A program made the position numbers and the translations under genes. A stretch of DNA of 64,000 nt from Vicinamibacterales bacterium (GTDB lineage: Bacteria > Acidobacteriota > Vicinamibacteria > Vicinamibacterales > 2-12-FULL-66-21). Below, piece by piece: positions 50,431 to 57,395 of this stretch (the first letter of the stretch is position 1; every line of letters starts with the position of its first letter). The stretch spans positions 1 through 64,000 of the forward strand of contig DASSPH010000088.1 in the NCBI GenBank assembly GCA_035699745.1, in the 5' to 3' direction. Below the pieces are notes generated by a model, which saw nothing but the letters and a program-made list of their open reading frames with translations, was not told the DNA's origin and made no database searches.

Positions 50431-51671
50431 CCGACTCGATCCAGGATGCGGTCAGCGCCGTCTACACGGCCGAGTCGCGGCGCGTGCTCGCGACGCTGAT
50501 CCGCCTCCTCGGAGACTTCGACGTGGCCGAGGAAGCGATGCACGATGCCTTCCGCGCTGCGCTCGAGCAGTGGCCGCGCGAAGGCGTGCCGGGAAACCCG
50601 CGCGCGTGGCTCGTCTCCGCCGGCCGCTTCAAGGCGATCGACGGGCTGCGCCGCCGCGCGCGATTCGAGTCGCTCGACAAGGATGGCGCCCCTCCCGAGA
50701 TCGCCGTCACCGACGACGCGGCGTGGAAGGACGACGAAAGCGTCGAGGACGACCGGCTCCGCCTGATCTTCACGTGCTGTCACCCGGCGCTGGCGCCCGA
50801 CGCGCAGGTGGCGCTGACGCTGCGCGAGGTCTGCGGCCTGACGACGGAGGAGATCGCGCAGGCGTTTCTGACGCCGGCCTCGACGCTTGCGCAGAGAATC
50901 GTCCGCGCCAAGGCCAAGATTCGTGACGCGAAGATTCCCTATCAGGTCCCGGGCCCGGCGGATTTACCGGATCGGCTCGACGCGGTGCTGCGCGTCATCT
51001 ACCTCGTGTTCAACGAAGGGTATTCCGCCAGCTCCGGCGCGACGCTGACGCGCCACGATCTCTCGACGGAAGCGATCCGCCTCGGACGCCTGCTCGTCGA
51101 TCTGCTGCCCGAGCCCGAGGCCCGCGGGCTGCTGGGGCTGATGCTGCTGCACGAATCCCGGCGCGCCGCCCGCACCTCCGCCGACGGCGAAGTGATCCTG
51201 CTCGACGATCAGGATCGCTCGCTCTGGAACCGGGAGTTGATCGCCGAGGGGCTGACTCAGGTCGAACAGGCGCTCGGCTCCCGGCGCTTCGGCCCTTACA
51301 CGATCCAGGGCGCCATCGCCGCCGTGCACGCGGAAGCGGCCAGCGCCGGCGCGACCGACTGGGCCCAGATCGCCGGTTTGTACGACGTCCTGCTCCGCGC
51401 GGATCCTTCGCCGGTAATCGAACTGAATCGCGCCGTCGCCGTCGCGATGCGCGACGGCCCCGCCGCGGGCCTGCGGATCGTCGACACGATCCTCGGGCGC
51501 GGCGATCTGCAGGAGTACCGCCCCGCTCACGCCGCCCGCGCCGAGTTGTGCCGCCGGCTCGGACGCAGCGACGACGCGCGCCAGTCGTACGAGCGCGCGC
51601 TCTCGCTGTCGCGGCAGGACGCCGAGCGGCGGTTCTTCGAACGGCGGCTCGCCGAGCTGCGCTTGGGCTGA
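50427..51671 (+). CDS. ECF42-family RNA polymerase sigma factor
   Basis: A 414-residue extracytoplasmic-function sigma factor. Region 2 is at VLATLIRLLGDFDVAEEAMHDAFRAALEQWPREGVPGNPRAWLVSAGRFKAIDGLRRR. Region 4 is at VALTLREVCGLTTEEIAQAFLTPASTLAQRIVRAKAKIRDAKIP. A long C-terminal domain follows with RLDAVLRVIYLVFNEGYSAS (the ECF42/DUF6596 signature) and TPR-like repeats near the end. This type usually works without an anti-sigma factor and with a DGPF partner, as here. The GTG start overlaps the YCII stop. The lasso-peptide genes begin 25 bp after its stop on the same strand. Confidence 0.92.
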   Translation: MTDSIQDAVSAVYTAESRRVLATLIRLLGDFDVAEEAMHDAFRAALEQWPREGVPGNPRAWLVSAGRFKAIDGLRRRARFESLDKDGAPPEIAVTDDAAWKDDESVEDDRLRLIFTCCHPALAPDAQVALTLREVCGLTTEEIAQAFLTPASTLAQRIVRAKAKIRDAKIPYQVPGPADLPDRLDAVLRVIYLVFNEGYSASSGATLTRHDLSTEAIRLGRLLVDLLPEPEARGLLGLMLLHESRRAARTSADGEVILLDDQDRSLWNRELIAEGLTQVEQALGSRRFGPYTIQGAIAAVHAEAASAGATDWAQIAGLYDVLLRADPSPVIELNRAVAVAMRDGPAAGLRIVDTILGRGDLQEYRPAHAARAELCRRLGRSDDARQSYERALSLSRQDAERRFFERRLAELRLG

Positions 51672-51696
51672 TCCGCGCGGTGTGCGATTATCGGGC

Positions 51697-52017
51697 ATGA
51701 TCGCCGAACGCGATCGGCCCGAACGGTTTCCCCCGGACGCGTCCGTGGTGGCGTCCGACCGTCAGTTGTCGACCACGCTCGCCGGCGAAGTCATCATCCT
51801 CGGTCTCGACGACAGCATGTACTACGGCCTGAGCGGCGCCGGCACGCGGATCTGGGAGCTGCTGCAGTCGCCGCGCACGATCGGCGACGTCATCGACGCG
51901 ATCGCCGCGGAGTTCGACGCGGACCGTGCGCGGATCGCCGCGGATCTCGACGCGCTGCTCGCCGACCTGGCCTCGCGGGGGCTGATTGCCATCACCCGGC
52001 CGCCGGTTGATCGCTAG
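51697..52017 (+). CDS. Lasso peptide B1: RRE (PqqD-like) leader-binding protein
   Basis: A 106-residue RiPP recognition element of the PqqD fold. It has GLDDSMYYGLSGAGTRIWELLQSPRTIGDVIDAIAAEFDADRARIAADLDALLADLASRGLI, with the typical strand then helix then helix pattern. In lasso biosynthesis such B1 proteins bind the precursor leader, through the YxxPxL motif seen in the 55169 gene, and deliver it to the peptidase. The ATG at 51697 is chosen over a GTG 15 bp upstream. Its 3' end overlaps the B2 start (51986). It begins 25 bp after the ECF42 stop. Confidence 0.87.
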   Translation: MIAERDRPERFPPDASVVASDRQLSTTLAGEVIILGLDDSMYYGLSGAGTRIWELLQSPRTIGDVIDAIAAEFDADRARIAADLDALLADLASRGLIAITRPPVDR

Positions 52018-52423
52018 CGCGCTTCGTCTCGACGCGCGCGAACGCGTGCAGGCGCTGCGCGCGCTGGGATGGCTGGTTGGCGCGACCGCGGCGGTGCGGG
52101 TGGTCCCGTATGCCACGCTCACCCGCGCGATGACCCGAATCGGCCCCGGCGGATCCGGGGCGGTCATCACCCCCGAAGCGTGCGCGGCGGCCATTCGGCG
52201 GGCCGCACGGATATGGCCGGCCGGATGCCTGCCGCAGGCGATCGCGGCGTCCTGCCTGCTCCGACGCGCGGGCCTGACCCCGAGGCTCACCCTCGGCGTG
52301 TCACAGACCGACGCGCGCTTCGACGCGCACGCGTGGCTCGAATGCAACGGCGTCGTCGTCACCGGCGCGGCGACGGATCGGCATTACACGCCGTTGACGG
52401 CGGGCGGACGGCAGACACGATGA
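51986..52423 (+). CDS. Lasso peptide B2: transglutaminase-like leader peptidase
   Basis: A 145-residue cysteine protease of the lasso B2/McjB type, which removes the precursor leader. The Cys and His of the catalytic set are C81 (PAGCLPQAIAASCLLRRAGL) and H114 (FDAHAWLECNGVVV). The catalytic Asp is not assigned with certainty. The TTG start at 51986 overlaps B1 by 32 bp, and a second TTG at 52007 is an alternative. The stop TGA overlaps the start ATG of the cyclase (ATGA). Confidence 0.85.
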   Translation: MPSPGRRLIASALRLDARERVQALRALGWLVGATAAVRVVPYATLTRAMTRIGPGGSGAVITPEACAAAIRRAARIWPAGCLPQAIAASCLLRRAGLTPRLTLGVSQTDARFDAHAWLECNGVVVTGAATDRHYTPLTAGGRQTR

Positions 52424-54150
52424 CGGCATTCGCCGCGATCCTGCACAAAGACGACGACCCGCCGTACATCGAGGGGATCGCGGCGGAACTGAGCGCGCTC
52501 ACCGGTCGCCCTGCAACCGCGGCGGCGCACGGGCGCTGCGCGCTGATCGCCGCGCCGATGCACGCTGACGACGAGCCCGTACCCGTCGAGCGGCCGAATC
52601 ATGTCGCCGTCGCCGGTTCGCTCGTGGTGGAAGGCGGAATCGGCCGCTTTCGCGGCGACAGCGATCGGCTGACCGGCGAATACGCGTTCGCCGCCTGGGA
52701 TCGGAAGCAGGAGCGGCTGCTGTGCGCCCGCGACGGTCTCGGCATCCGCTGCGTCTACGTCGCGGCAGCGCCGGAGGCAATCGTCGTCACCAACGTGCTC
52801 GCGGCGGCGCTGCGCCATCCGCGGATTGCCGCGGCTCTGGACGACGCGGCGCTGCTCGCGTTCCTGGCGCACGGCGGTGCGCCCGATGACGTGCGCACGT
52901 GCTACCGCGACATCAGGATGCTGCCGCCCGGCCACACGCTGGCCATCGACGGCCGGACGTTCGCGTCGCGAATGTGGCGGCACTGGCACTTTCCGCTCGC
53001 CGACGGCCGCCGCCGCACCGACGCCGCGATTCTCGAAGAGTACCGGGCGGTGCTCGCCGAGGCTGTCCGCGATCGGCTCGATCCCAGGGGCACGACGATC
53101 TTTCTCTCCGGCGGCATCGACTCGACGACCATGGCGGCGGCAGCCGTCGACGCGGCGCCGGCGGACACGCTGCGTGCCATCACCACGCGGTATCCGCGCT
53201 ACGTGGACGATGTGGAACTGCCGTTCACGCGCGCAGCAGCGGATTGCCTCGGACTTCCGCTGATCGTCGTCAATGCCGACGCTCACGTTCCATGGCAGGT
53301 GGATCCGGCCGATCTGCCGCCGGCGTCGCCGCTGGACGAGCCGATGCTCGCCGACTGGCGGGATGCGCTCGCGCGCGCGGCGGAACACGGCAGCGTGGCG
53401 CTGTATGGCGAGGACGGCGACGCCCTCTTCCGTCCGCCCGGCTGGCGGGCGCTCCGCCGGTCCGCGTCGCTGATCACGATTGCCGCGTCAGTGGCGCGGT
53501 ACGTCGCCGCCGAGCGGCGGCGGCCGTACCTCGGGCTGCGCTGGCGCGAACGCACCGGCATCGTCCGCCCGCGCATGCACGCACCGCCCGTGTGGCTGAA
53601 TGCGGAGGGGCGCGCGCTGCTCGACCGGCGCGAACCGGCAACGGTGCTCGGCTGCGCGCCCGAGCCGCTGCCGCCGCACCCCACGCGTCCGGAGGCGCAG
53701 GCGATTCTCACCTCGACGACAGTCTCGAGGACGTTCGCGGCGACGATTGCGCCGGAAACGACCCGGCGCCGCGTCGAGCTGCGCCTGCCAATCCTCGATA
53801 CCCGCGTGATCCAGCTCGTGATGTCGGTTCCGGCCATCCCGTGGTGCCAGCGCAAGGCGCTGCCGCGCCGCGCGTATCGCGGACGGCTTCCCAGGGAAGT
53901 GCTGGCCCGCCCCAAGACGCCGCTGGTCGGGTTCAACGAGGCGCTGGTGGCGGCATGGCGAGCGGCGAGCGGCGACCGCATCATGCCGCCAGGCGAGCCG
54001 GTCGCACGCTGGATCGATGTCGGGACATGGACGCGCACGCTGCGGCAGGGAGCGCCGGATGCCGTCATGGCGGCGTGGCGCGTCAGCGCGCTCGACGCGT
54101 GGATCGCGTCCGGCGCGCGTGCCGCCGGAGAAGCCGCGTGTATTCGATAA
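52420..54150 (+). CDS. Lasso cyclase (asparagine-synthetase-like, C protein)
   Basis: A 576-residue asparagine-synthetase-family protein. The PP-loop ATP site is SGGIDST (230-236) in TTIFLSGGIDSTTMAAAAVDAA. The N-terminal glutaminase-like domain lacks the Cys2 of true asparagine synthetases: it starts MTAFAAILHK, as in other lasso cyclases. This enzyme adenylates an Asp or Glu side chain of the core and forms the macrolactam with the amine of residue 1. It overlaps B2 by 4 bp and the methyltransferase by 13 bp. It is similar in length to other lasso C proteins. Confidence 0.9.
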   Translation: MTAFAAILHKDDDPPYIEGIAAELSALTGRPATAAAHGRCALIAAPMHADDEPVPVERPNHVAVAGSLVVEGGIGRFRGDSDRLTGEYAFAAWDRKQERLLCARDGLGIRCVYVAAAPEAIVVTNVLAAALRHPRIAAALDDAALLAFLAHGGAPDDVRTCYRDIRMLPPGHTLAIDGRTFASRMWRHWHFPLADGRRRTDAAILEEYRAVLAEAVRDRLDPRGTTIFLSGGIDSTTMAAAAVDAAPADTLRAITTRYPRYVDDVELPFTRAAADCLGLPLIVVNADAHVPWQVDPADLPPASPLDEPMLADWRDALARAAEHGSVALYGEDGDALFRPPGWRALRRSASLITIAASVARYVAAERRRPYLGLRWRERTGIVRPRMHAPPVWLNAEGRALLDRREPATVLGCAPEPLPPHPTRPEAQAILTSTTVSRTFAATIAPETTRRRVELRLPILDTRVIQLVMSVPAIPWCQRKALPRRAYRGRLPREVLARPKTPLVGFNEALVAAWRAASGDRIMPPGEPVARWIDVGTWTRTLRQGAPDAVMAAWRVSALDAWIASGARAAGEAACIR

Positions 54151-55124
54151 CCGACTATCTCTGGATGCTCGCCGACGAGACGCGCGTCGCCGCCTACGCG
54201 GCGGCGATCCGCGCGACCGTGCGGCCCGGCGATCGGGTGCTCGAGGTCGGCGCCGGCTTCGGGTTCTTCAGCGTGCTGGCGGCGCGCGCCGGCGCCGCGC
54301 ACGTGGACGCCGTCGACACCAATCCGGCCGTGCAGCTCGGGCCGCGCCTCGCGGCGGCGAACGGGTGCGCCGATCGCGTCCGGTTTCATCAGCTCGACGC
54401 GGAGCATCTGGAGCTTCCCCACCGCGCCGACGTCCTCATCAGCGACCTGCGCGGCCCGACGCCGTTCGCACGCCGGTCTGTCGCGACGCTCATCCGAGTA
54501 CGGCAACGGCTGCTGCGCGACGGCGGCGCGCTCGTTCCCCGCGCGGACACGCTTTTCGCCGCGCCGTGCGGCGTTCCCGAGGCGGTGCGCCGCGACGTGC
54601 GCGCGGCGTTCGGCCGCGAGGAGGTCGACACCAGCCCGATCGAACGCATCGTCCTGGACACGCCCTACCGCTGCGCGATCCAGCCCGCCGATCTGATCGC
54701 GGACGGACGGCAGTGGGCGCGCCTCGAGTACGGGAGCGTCCTGACACCCGACGCGCAGGGGGACGCCGAGTGGACGTTCGCCGGGCCCGAGACGCTTGCG
54801 GGCTTCGCGGTCTGGTTCGACACCGAACTGACGGAGACGATCGGCTTCTCCTCGGCGCCCGGGACGGCCGTTCGGGTCTACAACCAGGTCTTTCTCCCGC
54901 TCCGGCCGCCGCTGGCGATCGGCCGGGACGAACGCGTCCGCGTGCGAATCGCGCTGCGCCTGGTGCACGACGACTACATCTGGGCGTGGACCGTGTGGGC
55001 CGCCCCCGCGGGCGGGCACGAACGTGAAGTGGCGCGGCAGAACTCGATTGCCGACGCGGTGCTGGACCCGGTTCTCCTCCATCGGCAGCTGGCGGCAAAG
55101 CCGACCGCTGGTTTGACCGGCTGA
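54138..55124 (+). CDS. PRMT-like class I methyltransferase in the lasso cluster
   Basis: A 328-residue SAM methyltransferase similar in layout to arginine methyltransferases. It starts YSITDYLWMLADETRVAAYAAAIR, then motif I VLEVGAGFGFFSVLAARAGA (34-53), D60 (VDAVDTNPA) and SDLRG (102-106). In PRMTs this last position is SEWMG, whose Glu residues grip the substrate Arg; here the first Glu is Asp and the rest differ, so a different acceptor is possible. The C-terminal half is beta-rich as in the PRMT barrel. A GTG start at 54138 overlaps the cyclase by 13 bp. Not in the canonical lasso gene set. Confidence 0.82.
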   Translation: MYSITDYLWMLADETRVAAYAAAIRATVRPGDRVLEVGAGFGFFSVLAARAGAAHVDAVDTNPAVQLGPRLAAANGCADRVRFHQLDAEHLELPHRADVLISDLRGPTPFARRSVATLIRVRQRLLRDGGALVPRADTLFAAPCGVPEAVRRDVRAAFGREEVDTSPIERIVLDTPYRCAIQPADLIADGRQWARLEYGSVLTPDAQGDAEWTFAGPETLAGFAVWFDTELTETIGFSSAPGTAVRVYNQVFLPLRPPLAIGRDERVRVRIALRLVHDDYIWAWTVWAAPAGGHEREVARQNSIADAVLDPVLLHRQLAAKPTAGLTG

Positions 55125-55168
55125 GATTCGTCCCCTACACTGAAGTCTCCTGTCCGCCGGGAGTACCC

Positions 55169-55330
55169 ATGACGCAGATGCCGGATTCGCGTGACGTTCG
55201 TCCTGCGCCGCCGCGGCGGCCGTATGCGACGCCGTCCCTGACGGTGTTCGGCACGGTGGCGAGCCTGACCGGCACGCAGACCATGTCGGGCGTCAACATG
55301 GACGGCGGTCCGAACAACAGCAAGACTTGA
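55169..55330 (+). CDS. Lasso peptide precursor (A)
   Basis: A 53-residue precursor. The leader (1-37) has a charged N-terminus, then RRPYATPSLTVFGTVASLTGTQ with the RRE-binding motif Y19-x-x-P22-x-L24 and Thr36 at position -2. The proposed core is TMSGVNMDGGPNNSKT (38-53). Thr38 would bond to Asp45 (ring of eight). An Asp followed by two Gly, and a Pro/Asn tail, fit lasso cores. Position 1 is Thr rather than the usual Gly. The site of cleavage is inferred from the Thr(-2) rule and the ring size. Its TGA stop overlaps the TTG start of the kinase. Confidence 0.8.
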   Translation: MTQMPDSRDVRPAPPRRPYATPSLTVFGTVASLTGTQTMSGVNMDGGPNNSKT

Positions 55331-56274
55331 TCGGCGGCGTCCTGCACCGCGCGGCCGGTCTGGTCGTAGCCGCCGATCGGCCGTTGCCCGGCTTCATCCG
55401 GGAGCCGGCCCACGCGACGCTTGCGGACCTGCACGTCCATCTCGGCACCCCACCTTCGTGGCATGGCGCAGAGGCCTCGGCGCTCCACAGCGGCGATCGC
55501 ATCACCGGCAGTGGAGAACCGGTCGTCGTCATCTCGCGCTCCGCGGCAGGATTTCATCTCGATTACGCCGACGGCACGCGTGCGTGGATCGACGCGTCAG
55601 GCGCGAATGTGTGGTGCACCTGGCCCGCGTCGGCGTCGCTGGACGATGCCTGCACGTATCTGTACGGTCCGATTCTCGGGCTCGTCCTCCGGCTGCGCGG
55701 CGCCCTCGCGTTCCATGCCAGCGCGGTGCAGATCGGCGGCGGCGCGATCGGGTTCGTGGGACGGCACGGCGCCGGCAAGTCCACGCTGGCCGCGGCCCTC
55801 GGCGCGGAGGGCTGCCCCGTGATAACAGACGATGTGCTGCACGTGACGCCGGACGGGCGGCGGTGGCTCGCCGAGCCGTTTGCGTCGATGCTGAAGCTGT
55901 GGCCGGACGGGGCGAAGATGGCGCTCGGAAAGGGGGCGGATCTGCCGCGGATCGCCGAAGGGTGGGACAAGCGGGCGCTGGTCCTGGGCGAGCGGATCCC
56001 GGCGGCGACGCAATCGGTTCCGCTGCGCGCGCTCGCCTGCTTCGGTGAGCCCGGCAAAAGCTCCGCCATCGCGCCGCTGCCCGCCGCGGCGGCGCTGCTG
56101 CGCCTGGCCGGCAACAGCTCGGCGTCGCCGCTGCTCGATCGCGAGCAGCGCGCGGCCGAGTTTCAGATGCTGTCGGCGCTCGTGCGCGACGTGCCGTGCG
56201 TCACGCTCACGCCGCCCGAGGATCCGCGAGACCACGCGGTCCTCGTCCAGCAGGTCCTTTCATGGAGCCCTTAG
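55327..56274 (+). CDS. HPr-kinase-like protein (lasso peptide kinase)
   Basis: A 315-residue protein of the HPr serine kinase fold. Walker A is GRHGAGKST (145-153) in AIGFVGRHGAGKSTLAAALG. The conserved ALAFHASAV carries H130, and ITDDV (about 166-170) provides acidic residues. Homologues in other lasso clusters phosphorylate the C-terminal Ser of the peptide; here Ser51 and Thr53 of the precursor are candidates. The TTG start at 55327 overlaps the precursor stop and is supported by continuity; a later start cannot be excluded. It overlaps the nucleotidyltransferase by 13 bp. Confidence 0.85.
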   Translation: MIGGVLHRAAGLVVAADRPLPGFIREPAHATLADLHVHLGTPPSWHGAEASALHSGDRITGSGEPVVVISRSAAGFHLDYADGTRAWIDASGANVWCTWPASASLDDACTYLYGPILGLVLRLRGALAFHASAVQIGGGAIGFVGRHGAGKSTLAAALGAEGCPVITDDVLHVTPDGRRWLAEPFASMLKLWPDGAKMALGKGADLPRIAEGWDKRALVLGERIPAATQSVPLRALACFGEPGKSSAIAPLPAAAALLRLAGNSSASPLLDREQRAAEFQMLSALVRDVPCVTLTPPEDPRDHAVLVQQVLSWSP

Positions 56275-57389
56275 ATCTCCTCGTCGCGAGCGCACGCCAA
56301 TCGCTGGGTGCGCCGCGACGCGGCATCACGGCGCCACGGACGGTGTGGCACGCGCTGCCCGACGCCGCCGAACGGCACGGGATGAGCGCGTGGGTGCACG
56401 CGTCGCTGCAGACCGGCGGTGACGCGCCCGCGGAGATCCGCGCCGCGATCGAGGCGCGCGCCCGCGCGCAACGCATACGGGCGCTGCACGCCGTGTCGCA
56501 GCTCACGAGCATCGTCCAGTCGCTGCGCCGGGCGGGCATCGAGTCGGTCGCGCTGAAGGGGCCGCTGCTGTCGGCATGGCTGTACGGCGATCTCGGGATG
56601 CGGCGCTTCACCGATCTCGATCTGCTGATCGACCGCGAGCAGCGGGAGGCGGCGCTGCGGATCCTCTCGGGTGACGGGTATGTGCTGCGCGGCGGGATGT
56701 CGGTCGCAACCGCGCGCGTCGTGTATGCCGGGACCGGTGCGTGGCCGCTGACGCATCCGGCGGGATTCCCCGTCGACCTGCACTGGCGCGCGCAGGCGCA
56801 CGGATTCGCGTCGCCGTTCGGGCCGCGCGAGGTCCTGCGCGACAGCATCACCGTGCCCGCGGCCGGCGGCGACGTCAACCTGCCCTGCGCCCCGCACGCC
56901 GCCGTCCTTGGCCTGCTCCACGCCGCCAAGCATCTGTGGACGTCACTGGAGCTGGTGCTGTCGATCGCGCACGTGATGCGGCGGAGCGAGGTCGACTGGA
57001 CGCTGGTGTATCGGCTGAGCAAGAACGCGGGCGCATGGAACGCATGCGCGGCGGGCATGACGCTCGCGAACGAACTGTTCGATGTCATCATTCCGGCGGT
57101 GGCACACGATCACCTTCGAACGGCCGCGATCGACCCGCTGGTGCGAATGGCGCGGGCCTTCCTGCGGATGCCGGACGTCGCCGGGGCGCCGCTGCGCGCC
57201 GAACTCCGCGCGCATTGCGCGTCGCTCGATACGCTGCGCGGCCGCGGCCGCTATGCCGCGTGGCGGCTGCTCGCGCCGACGCCGCTCGAGCCGGCCTGGT
57301 GGCCGCTGCCCGATCGGCTCGCGCCGCTCTATGCGCCGGTGCGGTTGATTCGTCTGGCGATGCGGCGCGGCGTCCGCGTGCCACACTGA
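56262..57389 (+). CDS. Nucleotidyltransferase-family protein of the lasso cluster
   Basis: A 375-residue protein of the nucleotidyltransferase family (PF14907-like). The active-site block is VALKGPLLSAWLYGDLGMRRFTDLDLLIDREQREAALRIL (K99 to D124), with the typical DxD pattern. Further parts are PVDLHWRAQAHGFASPFG and HAAVLGLLHAAKHLWTSLELVLSIAHVMRR. Such proteins occur next to lasso kinases in other genomes. In the pseudomycoidin system a homologue has been associated with adding groups to the phosphorylated peptide, to my knowledge. The ATG overlaps the kinase stop region. The next gene is thrA after 6 bp. Confidence 0.82.
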   Translation: MEPLDLLVASARQSLGAPRRGITAPRTVWHALPDAAERHGMSAWVHASLQTGGDAPAEIRAAIEARARAQRIRALHAVSQLTSIVQSLRRAGIESVALKGPLLSAWLYGDLGMRRFTDLDLLIDREQREAALRILSGDGYVLRGGMSVATARVVYAGTGAWPLTHPAGFPVDLHWRAQAHGFASPFGPREVLRDSITVPAAGGDVNLPCAPHAAVLGLLHAAKHLWTSLELVLSIAHVMRRSEVDWTLVYRLSKNAGAWNACAAGMTLANELFDVIIPAVAHDHLRTAAIDPLVRMARAFLRMPDVAGAPLRAELRAHCASLDTLRGRGRYAAWRLLAPTPLEPAWWPLPDRLAPLYAPVRLIRLAMRRGVRVPH

Positions 57390-57395
57390 GCCGGC

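Noticed and set aside
57390-57395. Thr leader/attenuator before thrA
   Set aside because: The gap to the preceding gene is only 6 bp, so there is no room for a leader peptide or attenuator.
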